Notes under the pieces: model-generated
Databases searched by the model: none
What the model was told of the DNA's origin: nothing
The model's input: the letters and a program-made list of their open reading frames with translations, nothing else
Source of the DNA: Allobosea sp. OK403
GTDB lineage: Bacteria > Pseudomonadota > Alphaproteobacteria > Rhizobiales > Beijerinckiaceae
Direction of reading: 5' to 3'
Length of the DNA: 64,000 bases
Assembly (NCBI RefSeq): GCF_900113835.1
Contig: NZ_FOQV01000007.1
Span: forward strand, 193,501 to 257,500
Shown here: piece by piece, positions 53,114-62,100 of the stretch
Layout: each line of letters starts with the position of its first letter
How positions within the stretch are numbered: position 1 is the first letter of the stretch
Made by a program: the position numbers and the translations under genes

Positions 53114-54304
53114 ATGTCCCTTGATCGCCCGAATGAACTGACCCGCGCCATCGCCGACCAGGTGGAGGCGATCAAGCCGGCGCTCATCGCCCTGCGCCGC
53201 GATATCCACGCCCATCCCGAGATCGGTTTCGAGACGGTGCGGACGGCGGCGCTGGTCGCCTCGGAGCTGGAGCGGATCGGCCTGAAGCCGCAGCGCGGCG
53301 TCGGGCGCGTCGGTGTCGTGGCGGAGATCGAGGGTGGGGCGCCCGGGCCGTGCCTGCTGATCCGCGCCGACATGGACGCCTTGCCGATGGAGGAGCTGAC
53401 CGGCCTGCCCTTCGCCAGCACCATTCCCGGCAAGATGCACGCCTGCGGCCATGACATCCACACCGCCACCTTGCTTGGGGCGGGCATGGTGCTGAAGAAC
53501 CTGGCGCCGATGCTGCGCGGCAGCGTCCGCCTCGTCTTCCAGCCGGCGGAGGAGACGGTCGAGAGCGGAGCGGCCGCGATGGTCGCCGACGGTGCCGCCG
53601 ATGGCGTAGCGATGGCGCTCGCCTTCCACAACCGGCCGGAGATGCCGGTCGGTCGTTTCGGTTATGTCCGCGGCGCCTCGACGGCGTCGAGCGACGAGTT
53701 CGACGTGGTCGTCCATGGCCGCTCGGGCCACGCCGCGCGCCCCCATGCGGCTGTCGATCCGATCGTCGCGGCCTCGGCCATGATCATGCAGCTGCAGACG
53801 GCGATTTCCCGCGTCATGGACCCGTCGCAGTCGGCCGTGCTGACGATCGGCCACATCGCCGGCGGCTCGACCCACAACATCATTCCTGACAGCTGCATGT
53901 TCCAGGGCACGGTCCGCTGCCGCTCGGCTGCCTCGCGCGACACGATGGAAGCCACCTTCCGCCGCATCTGCGAGGGCGTCGGCGCGGCCATGGGCGTGAC
54001 CTGCGAGATCTCCTATATCCGCGGCGCGCCTGCATTGGTGAATGACGACGGTGTGGTCGATGCCGCGGTTCGCTCCGTCTCGGCCCAGTTCGGGGCGGAC
54101 AGGATCGACCAGCTCGAAGGCCGCTTCGGCGCGGAGGATTTCTCCTATTTCTCCGAGCGCATCCCGTCCTGCCAGTTGCTGGTGGGCGCGTCCCAGCCCG
54201 GGCGCAATGACCGCGTGCACAATTCCGACTACCAGCCCGACGAGCGTTGCATCGGCCTGGGCGTGGCGGCGCTCGTGCGCACCGCGGTCGATGTCCTTTC
54301 GTGA
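53114..54304 (+). CDS. M20-family amidohydrolase (N-acyl amino acid deacylase type)
   Basis: This 396-residue cytoplasmic zinc- or manganese-dependent hydrolase has RRDIHAHPEIGFE at the start, RADMDALPMEE and the metal/catalytic HACGHDIHTATLLG with C111 and H113. QPAEE follows, then GRSGHAARPHAAVDP in the dimerisation lid and the last His in VHNSDYQPDE. Members remove acyl groups from amino acids or their conjugates (hippuricase, IAA-amino acid hydrolase, N-acetylcysteine deacetylase). Next to an amino-acid importer and sulfur enzymes, deacylation of an imported N-acyl sulfur amino acid is likely. ATG 53114 is chosen; the longer frame from 52964 runs into the divergent promoter. A 21-bp tandem repeat covers its stop codon. 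Confidence 0.88.
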   Translation: MSLDRPNELTRAIADQVEAIKPALIALRRDIHAHPEIGFETVRTAALVASELERIGLKPQRGVGRVGVVAEIEGGAPGPCLLIRADMDALPMEELTGLPFASTIPGKMHACGHDIHTATLLGAGMVLKNLAPMLRGSVRLVFQPAEETVESGAAAMVADGAADGVAMALAFHNRPEMPVGRFGYVRGASTASSDEFDVVVHGRSGHAARPHAAVDPIVAASAMIMQLQTAISRVMDPSQSAVLTIGHIAGGSTHNIIPDSCMFQGTVRCRSAASRDTMEATFRRICEGVGAAMGVTCEISYIRGAPALVNDDGVVDAAVRSVSAQFGADRIDQLEGRFGAEDFSYFSERIPSCQLLVGASQPGRNDRVHNSDYQPDERCIGLGVAALVRTAVDVLS

Positions 54305-54342
54305 TGCCTATCCCTGTTCAAGTGATGCCTATCCCTGTTCAA
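54301..54342. repeat. 21-bp perfect tandem duplication over a stop codon
   Basis: GTGATGCCTATCCCTGTTCAA, twice without a mismatch. The first copy holds the TGA stop of the amidohydrolase gene and the second repeats it in frame, giving two successive in-frame stops. It sits 24 bases before the start of the receptor gene. Confidence 0.95.
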
Positions 54343-54365
54343 ACCCCTTCGTTGGAGATTCCGGC

Positions 54366-55229
54366 GTGAAGATCACCCGTTCGTCCTTCCTCACCCTCGG
54401 CCTCGGCGCCGCCGCCGGACTCGTATTTGGCACCGCGCCCCGCAGCGCCAGCGCCAAGGAATGGAAGGTCATCCGCGTCGCCACGGAAGGCGCCTTTCCC
54501 CCCTACAACATGCATGCGCCCGACGGCCGCCTGATCGGCTTCGAGCCGGAGCTGCTGCAAGAATTGTCCGCGCGCATGAACATCAAATGCGAGATGATCG
54601 CGCAGGCCTGGGACGGCATGATCGCCGGTCTGACCGACGGCAAATACGACGCGATCATGGACGCGGTCTCGATCACGCCCAAGCGCCAGGAGGTCATCGC
54701 CTTCTCGACGCCTTACGCAGCGGCTCCCTCCGGCCTCGCCATCATGAAGGACGGCGCCATCAAGTCGTTGCCGGGCACCGGCACGCGGATCCAACTGGCC
54801 GATGAGGCTGCGACGAAGGCGGCGGTCGAGGAGATGGCCAAGCCGCTCGCCGGCAAGACCATCGGCGTCCAGGTCGCGACGATCCAGAACGACTTCCTGA
54901 CCAAATACCTCAAGGACGTCGTCACCATCCGCACCTACTCGTCCGGTCCCGATACCTTCCTCGATCTGAAGAGCGGGCGCGTCGACGCTGTGATGGCCTC
55001 GGCGATCAACCTCAACGCCTCCGCCAAGAAGTCGAATGGCGAGATGATCGCCTCGGGCTTTGTCTTCGCCGGCGGCCTGCTCGGGCAGGGCTCGGCGGTC
55101 GGGCTGCGCAAGGGCGATCCCGAGCTGAAGGAGCTCTTCGACAAGGCGCTGAAGTCCGTGGCGGAGGACGGCACGCTGAAGCGCCTCGCGCTGAAGTGGT
55201 TCGAGATCGACATCACGCCCGCGCTCTGA
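54366..55229 (+). CDS. Amino acid ABC transporter substrate-binding protein (SBP_bac_3)
   Basis: This 287-residue periplasmic receptor has a signal region (TRSSFLTLGLGAAAGLVFGT) cleaved near ASAKE. The family core follows: VATEGAFPPYNMHAPDGRLI with GFEPELLQEL, KYDAIMDAVSITPKRQEVIA and GKTIGVQVATIQNDFLTKYL. It contains an internal stretch of about 40 residues (SLPGTGTRIQLADEAATKAA) before the second lobe. Ligands of this family are polar amino acids or opines. The start is GTG 54366 with GGAG eight bases upstream. Context suggests an N-acyl or sulfur-containing amino acid. Confidence 0.9.
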   Translation: MKITRSSFLTLGLGAAAGLVFGTAPRSASAKEWKVIRVATEGAFPPYNMHAPDGRLIGFEPELLQELSARMNIKCEMIAQAWDGMIAGLTDGKYDAIMDAVSITPKRQEVIAFSTPYAAAPSGLAIMKDGAIKSLPGTGTRIQLADEAATKAAVEEMAKPLAGKTIGVQVATIQNDFLTKYLKDVVTIRTYSSGPDTFLDLKSGRVDAVMASAINLNASAKKSNGEMIASGFVFAGGLLGQGSAVGLRKGDPELKELFDKALKSVAEDGTLKRLALKWFEIDITPAL

Positions 55230-55251
55230 CGCCGCGGACGATACGCCGCAG

Positions 55252-55977
55252 ATGGGCGAGGCTTTCACCCTGCTAGGTTTCGGCCCCGAAGGTTGGGGGC
55301 ACGCCCTGCTGACCGCGGGGCTGACGACGCTTGCCGTCTCGGCCTGCGCCTTCGCCTGCGGGCTCGTCCTGGGCACGCTCTGCGCCTGGGCCAAGATCGC
55401 GGGGCCGCCGGTGCTGCGCCGCGCCGCCGATATCTATGGCGTGGTGCTGCGCGGGATTCCGGACCTGCTGGTGATCTACCTGTTCTATTTCGGCGGCCGC
55501 CAGATCGTCACTGCGATCGCCAACCAGTTCGGCCATACCGGTCCCGTCGAGATCAGCGGCTTCGTCGCGGGTTCCCTCGCTATCGGGCTGATCTCCGGCG
55601 CGGCGCAAGCGGAGGTGCTGCGTGGCGCCTTCCACGCCATTCCGCCGGGAACGCTGGAAGCCGCGCGGGTCACGGGCATGAGGCGCTGGACCATGTTCCG
55701 ACGCATTATCGCGCCGCAGGCGCTGCGGACGGCTTTGCCGGGCTTAGGCAACCAATGGCAGTCGGTGATCAAGGAATCGGCGCTGGTCTCGGTGACCGGA
55801 CTGGTCGAGACCTTGCGCGCCGTCAGCGTCGCGGCGAATTCAACGGAATTGCCCTTCCTGTTCTTCCTGGCCGGCGGCGCGATCTATCTTGCGATCACCA
55901 CGGTCTCAGGGCTCGTCTTCCGTATCGCGGAATGGCGGGCCATGCGCGGCCAGCCAGCCATGCGGGTGGGGGGCTAG
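55252..55977 (+). CDS. Amino acid ABC transporter permease, HisQ type
   Basis: This 241-residue inner-membrane permease has five helices, the RGIPDLLVIYLFYFGGRQIV segment characteristic of the HisQ/GlnP family, and the EAA loop LEAARVTGMRRWTMFRRIIAPQA. It forms the heterodimeric pore with the next gene's product. The start lies 22 bases after the receptor stop; the ribosome-binding site is weak (CGCAG). Confidence 0.91.
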   Translation: MGEAFTLLGFGPEGWGHALLTAGLTTLAVSACAFACGLVLGTLCAWAKIAGPPVLRRAADIYGVVLRGIPDLLVIYLFYFGGRQIVTAIANQFGHTGPVEISGFVAGSLAIGLISGAAQAEVLRGAFHAIPPGTLEAARVTGMRRWTMFRRIIAPQALRTALPGLGNQWQSVIKESALVSVTGLVETLRAVSVAANSTELPFLFFLAGGAIYLAITTVSGLVFRIAEWRAMRGQPAMRVGG

Positions 55978-55981
55978 CGGC

Positions 55982-56683
55982 GTGGATCTCGCTTTCATCG
56001 CCGAGGTGTTTCCGAAGCTCTTGGCAGGCCTGCCGCTGACGCTGAGCCTTGCGGTGCTGTCCCTGAGCGGCGGCGCCATCCTCGCGCTCTTGCTCTCGGG
56101 CCTGCGGGCCTCGTCCTGGCTCGGCGCGCAGTTCGCGAATTTCTATGTCTACATCTTTCGCGGCACGCCGCTGCTGATCCAGATCTTCCTGATCTATTAC
56201 GGGCTCGCCCAGTTTCCGGCGCTGCGGCATTCGCTGCTCTGGCCGCTCCTGCGCGAGCCTTATGTCTGCGCCGTCCTGGCGCTCATGCTGAACGACGCTG
56301 CCTACACCTCGGAGATCCTGCGCGGCGGTCTGCGCGCCGTGTCGAGCGGGGCGATCGAGGCCGCCAAGGTCGCCGGCATGTCGCGCCCGACCATGCTGCG
56401 CCGCATTGTCCTGCCGCTGGCCTTCCGCCAGGCGCTGCCGGCCTATGGGGCGGAGGTGACCAGCATGGTCAAGGCGACCTCGCTCGCCAGCGTCGTGACC
56501 TTGATGGAGGTGACGGGCCTCGCCCGGGCAGAGGTCTCGCAGAGCTATCGCGCGATCGAGGTCTTCCTCTGCGCGGCAGTGATCTATCTCGTGCTCGTCA
56601 CCGTGATCACGCGCCTCGTCCATTGGCTGGAAGCCCGGCTTTCGACCCATCGCAGCCCCGCCCTCGACCGGAGCCCGGCATGA
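55982..56683 (+). CDS. Amino acid ABC transporter permease, HisM type
   Basis: This 233-residue partner permease has helix 1 at LLAGLPLTLSLAVLSLSGGA, the YIFRGTPLLIQIFLIYYGLA segment and the EAA loop IEAAKVAGMSRPTMLRRIVLPLA. The start is GTG 55982 with GGGGG eight bases upstream, only four bases after the previous stop. An earlier in-frame ATG at 55889 lies inside the HisQ-type gene and is rejected. It overlaps the ATPase gene as ATGA. Confidence 0.91.
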   Translation: MDLAFIAEVFPKLLAGLPLTLSLAVLSLSGGAILALLLSGLRASSWLGAQFANFYVYIFRGTPLLIQIFLIYYGLAQFPALRHSLLWPLLREPYVCAVLALMLNDAAYTSEILRGGLRAVSSGAIEAAKVAGMSRPTMLRRIVLPLAFRQALPAYGAEVTSMVKATSLASVVTLMEVTGLARAEVSQSYRAIEVFLCAAVIYLVLVTVITRLVHWLEARLSTHRSPALDRSPA

Positions 56684-57474
56684 ATCCGACAACGGTTCGA
56701 ACCCCGACAACGGTCCGACTGGCCAATATCCATAAGAGCTTCGGCAGGCAGGAGGTGCTGCGGGGCATCGATCTCGAGGCTCGCGATGGCGACGTCATCT
56801 CGATCATCGGCTCCAGCGGCTCGGGCAAGAGCACCTTGCTGCGCTGCATCCCCTTCCTCGAGATTCCCGATCAGGGCGAGGTCACGGTCGGGGACGAGAC
56901 GATCGTCCTGACCGGCGCGGGGCACCGGTTTTCACGCGCGGAGAGGCAGAAGATCCGCCGGTTGCGCGGGCAGATCGGCTTCGTGTTCCAGAGCTTCAAT
57001 CTCTGGCCGCATATGACCGCGCTGCAGAATGTCATGGAGGTGCCGCTGCATGTGCAGGGCAGGCCCCGCGCCGAATGTCGCGAGGAGGCCGAGGCCATGC
57101 TCGCCAAGGTCGGCCTGGCGGATAAGCGCGATGCCTGGCCGGCGCATCTCTCCGGCGGCCAGCAGCAGCGCGTGGCGATCGCCCGCGCACTGGCGAGCCG
57201 GCCCCGCGCCCTGTTGTTCGACGAGCCCACCTCGGCGCTCGATCCCGAACTGGTGGGCGAGGTCCTGCGCGTCATCCGCGCCTTGGCCGAGGAGGGGCGC
57301 ACCATGCTGATCGTGACGCATGAGATGGCCTTCGCACGCGAGGTCTCCAGCCACGCCATTTATCTGCATGAAGGCCGCATCGAGGAGGCGGGTCCGCCGC
57401 AGCAGGTCTTCCTCGATCCGGTTTCCGAGCGCTGTCGCCGTTTCGTCCGGGGCCAGGCCGGCCCAGTCGATTGA
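56680..57474 (+). CDS. Amino acid ABC transporter ATP-binding protein, GlnQ/HisP type
   Basis: This 264-residue ATPase has motifs [74 protein letters not shown] and IVTHEMAFAREV, all typical of polar amino acid importers. The N-terminal leader MNPTTVRTPTTVR contains a small peptide repeat. ATG 56680 overlaps the permease stop. The stop codon lies in the first unit of a 21-bp tandem repeat. Confidence 0.94.
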   Translation: MNPTTVRTPTTVRLANIHKSFGRQEVLRGIDLEARDGDVISIIGSSGSGKSTLLRCIPFLEIPDQGEVTVGDETIVLTGAGHRFSRAERQKIRRLRGQIGFVFQSFNLWPHMTALQNVMEVPLHVQGRPRAECREEAEAMLAKVGLADKRDAWPAHLSGGQQQRVAIARALASRPRALLFDEPTSALDPELVGEVLRVIRALAEEGRTMLIVTHEMAFAREVSSHAIYLHEGRIEEAGPPQQVFLDPVSERCRRFVRGQAGPVD

Positions 57475-57524
57475 ACTGCAGGTCCTGTCGATTGAACTGC
57501 AGGTCTTGTCGATTGAACTGAAGG
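57466..57524. repeat. 21-bp tandem repeat, 2.8 units, before the GntR gene
   Basis: Units at 57466-57486, 57487-57507 and 57508-57524 start GTCGATTGAACTG. The first includes the TGA stop of the ATPase gene and the others repeat the stop in frame. The third unit carries AAGGA, the ribosome-binding site of the GntR gene, where the others have CAGGT. A 21-base period is two helical turns. Confidence 0.95.
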
Positions 57525-57530
57525 AACGCC

Positions 57531-58223
57531 GTGTCGTCCGATCCCCACCTCTCACTGCCCATCGAGCGGCGGAGTCTGGCCGACATCGCCCGGCTTCGCC
57601 TCCAAGAGGACATCGTGCGCGGCCGGCTCGCTCCCGGCGAGACGCTGACCGAGGTTGCGCTGTCGAGCCGCCTGGGCGTCGGCCGGGGGACGATCCGCAC
57701 GGCGCTGTTCACTCTGGAGGGCAATGAGCTCGTCATCCGCGCGCCATACTCCAATTGGCGGGTGGCGCCGCTGAATGCGCAGGTCATATGGGAGATTTAT
57801 ACGCTGCGCGAGGCGCTGGAGGGCCTGGCTGCGCGCATCCTGGCGGAGCGCTCGACGCAAGGAGCGGCGCAGCGGCTGCGGGAGGCTTTCGCAAGGCTCG
57901 GGCCTGCGGAAGCGGAGCCGCTGGATCAGCGGGTGGCCGCCGATCTCGATCTGCATCGCGCCACTGTCGAGCTGACTGGGCACCAGCATCTGATCCACCG
58001 ATACGCCGCCCTGTCCGCCAAGATGGAGTGGCTCTACCGCTGGTCGGAGGAGCACTGGCCCCAGCGCTATCCCCTGGAGGAAAGCCATCGTCCTCTGGTC
58101 GAGGCCCTCCTGAGCGGCTCGCCGCTCCAGGCGGAAGCGGCTGTGCGGCAGCATATCACTGTGAGCCTCGCAGAGGACCTGAAGGGATATGCCGCGCTCG
58201 AAGCCAGGCGCGCCGCGCGTTGA
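57531..58223 (+). CDS. GntR-family transcriptional regulator, FadR/FCD subfamily
   Basis: This 230-residue regulator has the winged helix-turn-helix near residues 17-75 (RLQEDIVRGRLAPGETLTEV, RLGVGRGTIRTALFTLEGNE, then LVIRAPYSNWRVA). The all-helical FCD ligand domain follows, with YTLREALEGLAARIL, DLDLHRATVELTGHQHLI and, near the end, AAVRQHI, whose Asp/His pattern often binds a metal and a carboxylate ligand. The start is GTG 57531 with AAGGA five bases upstream. It probably represses this amino-acid uptake operon and perhaps the divergent PLP gene; the ligand is unknown. Confidence 0.9.
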   Translation: MSSDPHLSLPIERRSLADIARLRLQEDIVRGRLAPGETLTEVALSSRLGVGRGTIRTALFTLEGNELVIRAPYSNWRVAPLNAQVIWEIYTLREALEGLAARILAERSTQGAAQRLREAFARLGPAEAEPLDQRVAADLDLHRATVELTGHQHLIHRYAALSAKMEWLYRWSEEHWPQRYPLEESHRPLVEALLSGSPLQAEAAVRQHITVSLAEDLKGYAALEARRAAR

Positions 58224-58250
58224 AATCCCCTATCGAATTGGAAGAGTGAG

Positions 58251-59168
58251 ATGACGACGAGCCTTGGCGTGACCGTGCTGGATGGTGGCATGGGGCGTGA
58301 ATTGAAGCGCATGGGTGCGCCGTTCCGGCAGCCCGAATGGTCGGCGCTGGCCCTGATGGAGGCGCCCGACACGGTGCTGGCCGCCCATCGCTCGTTCATC
58401 GCCAGCGGGGCGGAGATCGTCACCACCAACAGCTATGCGCTGGTGCCGTTCCATATCGGGGAAGAGCGCTTCGCGCGTGACGGCGCGCGGCTGGCGGCGC
58501 TTGCGGGCAAGCTGGCGCGGCAGGCGGCCGATGAGGAGGCCGAACGGACGGGGCGCGTCGTGCGCGTCGCAGGCTCGCTGCCGCCATTGTTTGGATCCTA
58601 CCAGCCCGAACTGTTCGATGCCGCGCGTGCGCCGGCGATGCTCGATCGTCTGGTGCAAGCCCTCCTGCCGCATGTCGATCTGTTCCTGGCCGAGACCCAG
58701 AGCTGCATCGCCGAGGCCCTGGCGGCTTGCGCCGCAGTCGCCCCGACCGGACGGCCGATCTGGGTTTCGTTCACGCTGCAGGACGATGAGATCAACCGGA
58801 CCGAGGCCCGGCTGCGCTCGGGCGAAGCCGTGGCCGATGCGATTGCCGCGGTCCGGCAGGCGGGCGTGCAAGCGGTACTGTTCAACTGCAGCCGGCCCGA
58901 GGTGATGGGGCCTGCCGTCGATATCGCCGCGCATATCCTTGGCGACAGCGATATCGCGATCGGCGTCTACGCGAACGCCTTCCCGGAGAAGACCGGCGAG
59001 GCGGCAGCCAATGAGGGCATCTCCGCGCTGCGCGAGGATGTCGCTCCGCAGCGCTATCTCGGCTGGGCCCAGGACTGGCGCCGGCGCGGCGCCAGGATCA
59101 TCGGGGGCTGCTGCGGGATCGGGCCGGACTATATCTGCGCCATTCACAAGGGATTGAAGGCGGAGTGA
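58251..59168 (+). CDS. Homocysteine S-methyltransferase family protein
   Basis: This 305-residue zinc-dependent methyltransferase has the TIM-barrel signatures VLDGGMGRELKRMG, IVTTNSYALVPFHIG and ETQSCIAEAL, and the zinc ligands C213 (LFNCSRPE), C287 and C288 (IIGGCCGIGPDYI). Stand-alone members such as MmuM transfer a methyl group from S-methylmethionine to homocysteine. It is the last gene of the amino-acid importer operon, 27 bases after the GntR gene. This fits methionine salvage from imported methylated or acylated sulfur compounds. GGAAGAG lies upstream of ATG. Confidence 0.88.
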   Translation: MTTSLGVTVLDGGMGRELKRMGAPFRQPEWSALALMEAPDTVLAAHRSFIASGAEIVTTNSYALVPFHIGEERFARDGARLAALAGKLARQAADEEAERTGRVVRVAGSLPPLFGSYQPELFDAARAPAMLDRLVQALLPHVDLFLAETQSCIAEALAACAAVAPTGRPIWVSFTLQDDEINRTEARLRSGEAVADAIAAVRQAGVQAVLFNCSRPEVMGPAVDIAAHILGDSDIAIGVYANAFPEKTGEAAANEGISALREDVAPQRYLGWAQDWRRRGARIIGGCCGIGPDYICAIHKGLKAE

Positions 59169-59189
59169 GGCAGCCCTGTGCGACCGCGC

Positions 59190-62100
59190 TCAGCTCGTGG
59201 CCGCGGGGTGGGCCGTCTCAGGCGACGCTCCCGGCTCGGCGCTTGGCTCCTTCAGCCGGAACCAGGCGACATAGAGCGCCGGCAGGAACAGCAGCGTCAG
59301 CACCGTTCCGACGATGATGCCGCCCATCATGGCGTAGGCCATCGGCCCCCAGAAGACCTCGCGCGCGATCGGGATCAGCGCGAGGCTCGCCGCTGCCGCG
59401 GTGAGCAGGATCGGCCGCATGCGGTGCTCGGTTGCTTCGACCACGGCGGTCCAGCCATCCCGGCCCTCCTCGCGCAGATGCTCGATCTGGACGACGAGGA
59501 TAACCGAGTTGCGGATCAGGATGCCGATCAGCGCCAGCACGCCCAGAATGGCGACGAAGCCGAGCGGCGCACCGCTGGGCACGAGCGCCGAGACCACGCC
59601 GATCAAGCCCAGCGGCGCCACGACGACGACCAGGAACAATCGCTGGAAGCTCTGCAGCTGGATCATCAGGATCGTGGCCATGGCGAAGAGCATGACGGGC
59701 ACGATGGCGACGATCGGCCCCTGGCCCTTGGCGCTTTCCTCGACCGCGCCGCCGGTGGCGATCTTGTAGCCGGCCGGCAGCGTCGTGATGATCTCGCGCA
59801 GGCTCGGTTCGAGCGCCTTGACCACGGTCGCCGGCTGCAACGCGGTGATGACGTTGGCCTTGACAGTCACCGTCGGCAGGCGGTCGCGCCGCCAGACCAC
59901 GGGCTGCTCGGATTCGTAGCGGAAATTGGCGATCGCCGCGAGCGGGACCGTTTTGCCGGTACTGCTCTGGACCTGCAGGTTCTGCAGCGTGTCGATCGAG
60001 GAACGCTCGGCGTCGCGCGCCCGGCCCATGACATTGATCAGGTAGATGCTGTCGCGCACCTGTGTCGTGGTCGCGCCGCTGACGACGCTGTTCAGGGTGG
60101 TCGCGATCGTTTCCGAGGTGATGCCGAGCTGGGCCGCCTTGTCCTGCAGCACATCGACCTTCACGACACGGCCGGGCTCGTTCCAATCATAGACGACGTC
60201 GCCGAGATCCTTGCTCGGCCCGATCGTGCTGGCGACCTTCTGCGCCAGTGCGCGCACGGTCTGGATGTCGGGCCCGCTGACCCGGTACTGGATCGGGCGC
60301 CCGACCGGGGGGCCGATGTCGAGCAGATGGACGAACGCGTCGGTCCCGACGAAATCGCGGGCCAGAATGGCCTTCAGCTTGGGGCGCAGGCGATCGCGCG
60401 CGGCGATGTCCTTCGTCACGATGACGATCTGCCCGAAATTCGGGCTCGCCGGCTGGACGTCGTAGGACAGCACGAAGCGCACCGCGCCCTGGCCGACATA
60501 GGACGACCAATGCTCGATATCGGGCTCGCCGACGAGGGCCTGCTTCTCGAAACGATCCATCTGGTCGCGCGTCTGCGTGATCGAGGCGTTCTGCGGGACG
60601 GTCCAGTCGATGATCAGTTCGCGCCGGTCGGAGGACGGGAAGAACTGTTCCTGGACGAAGCGCATGCCGCCGACCGAGAGGGCAAACAGCGCTACCGTCG
60701 CCGCGATCGTCAGCCATTTCCAGCGCACGCAGGCGCGCAGGAGTTGGTTGAAGGCGCGGGTCAACCGTCCGGGCCCCTCATGATGCTGCTTCATCGTCTT
60801 GGGCAGCAGCGTGACGCCGAGCAGCGGCGCAAACAGCACCGCGACCACCCAGGAGACGAGCAGCGACACGGCGATGACGACGAAAAGGGTGAAGGTGAAC
60901 TCGCCCGCGGCACTGCCGTTGAGGCCGACTGGGATGAAGCTCGCCACCGTCACCAGCGTACCGGTGAGCATCGGAAACGCCGTCGAGGTGTAGACATAGG
61001 TCGCGGCCTTCTGGAGCGTGTCGCCGACCTCGAGCCGCGCCACCATCATCTCGACCGCGATCATGGCGTCGTCGACGAGCAAGCCGAGCGCGATGATGAG
61101 CGCGCCAAGCGAGATGCGCTGCAGCGAGATGCCGGCGAGCTCCATGAAGACGAAGGTAATGGCGAGCACGAGCGGGATCGTCAGCGCCACCACGAAGCCG
61201 GCGCGTGCGCCCAGGCTGATGAAGCTGACGATGAGCACGATGGCGACCGCCTCGGCCAGCGCCTTGGTGAAGCCGCCGACTGCCTCTTCCACGATCGCAG
61301 GCTGGTCGGAGACCAGATGCACGCCGACGCCGATCGGCAGCTCCGCCTCGATCTTGTTCATCTCGGCCTTCAGCGCCTCGCCGAAATGGAGCAGGTTGGC
61401 GTTGGGCTTCATGCCGATGGCGAGCCCGATCGCAGGTTGCCCGCCGACGCGGAACAGCGATGTCGGCGGATCGGCATAGCCGCGGCTGATGGTGGCGACG
61501 TCGCCAAGCCGGAAGAAGCGGTCGTTGATGCGCAGATTGATCGCGCGCAGGCTGTCTTCGGAGGTGAACTGGCCGCCGACGCGTACGCTGACGCGCTCGC
61601 CCTTGGCCTCGATCGTGCCGGAGGGCGTGATCGCGTTCTGCGCCTTCAGCGTGTCGACGACCATCTGCTGGGTGATGCCCAGCGCTGCGATCTCACGTGT
61701 CGAGAATTCGAGATAGATGACCTCGTCCTGCGCGCCGATGAGATCGACCTTGCCGACATTGGGGACCGTCAGGACCTTGGCGCGGACATCCTCGACATAG
61801 TCGCGCAATTGCCGTTGGCTCAACCCGTCGGAGGTGAAGGCGTAGACATTGCCGTAAACGTCGCCGAAATTGTCGTTGAACAAGGGTCCGACGATGCCGT
61901 CGGGAAACTGCCCCCGGATATCCCCGATCATGTTGCGGATCTTGACCCAGATCGCGGGGATGTCCTTGGCCTTGGTCGTGTCCTTGAGGTTGACGAAGAT
62001 CGTCGTCTGCCCCGGCATGTTGAGGCTCTTGGCGTAATCGAAGCTGTCGAGCTCCTCGAGCTTCTTCTCGATCCGGTCGGTGACCTGGCTGATCGTGTCC

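Noticed and set aside
57466-57524. CRISPR array
   Set aside because: The repeats are directly adjacent with no spacers and overlap a stop codon and a ribosome-binding site.
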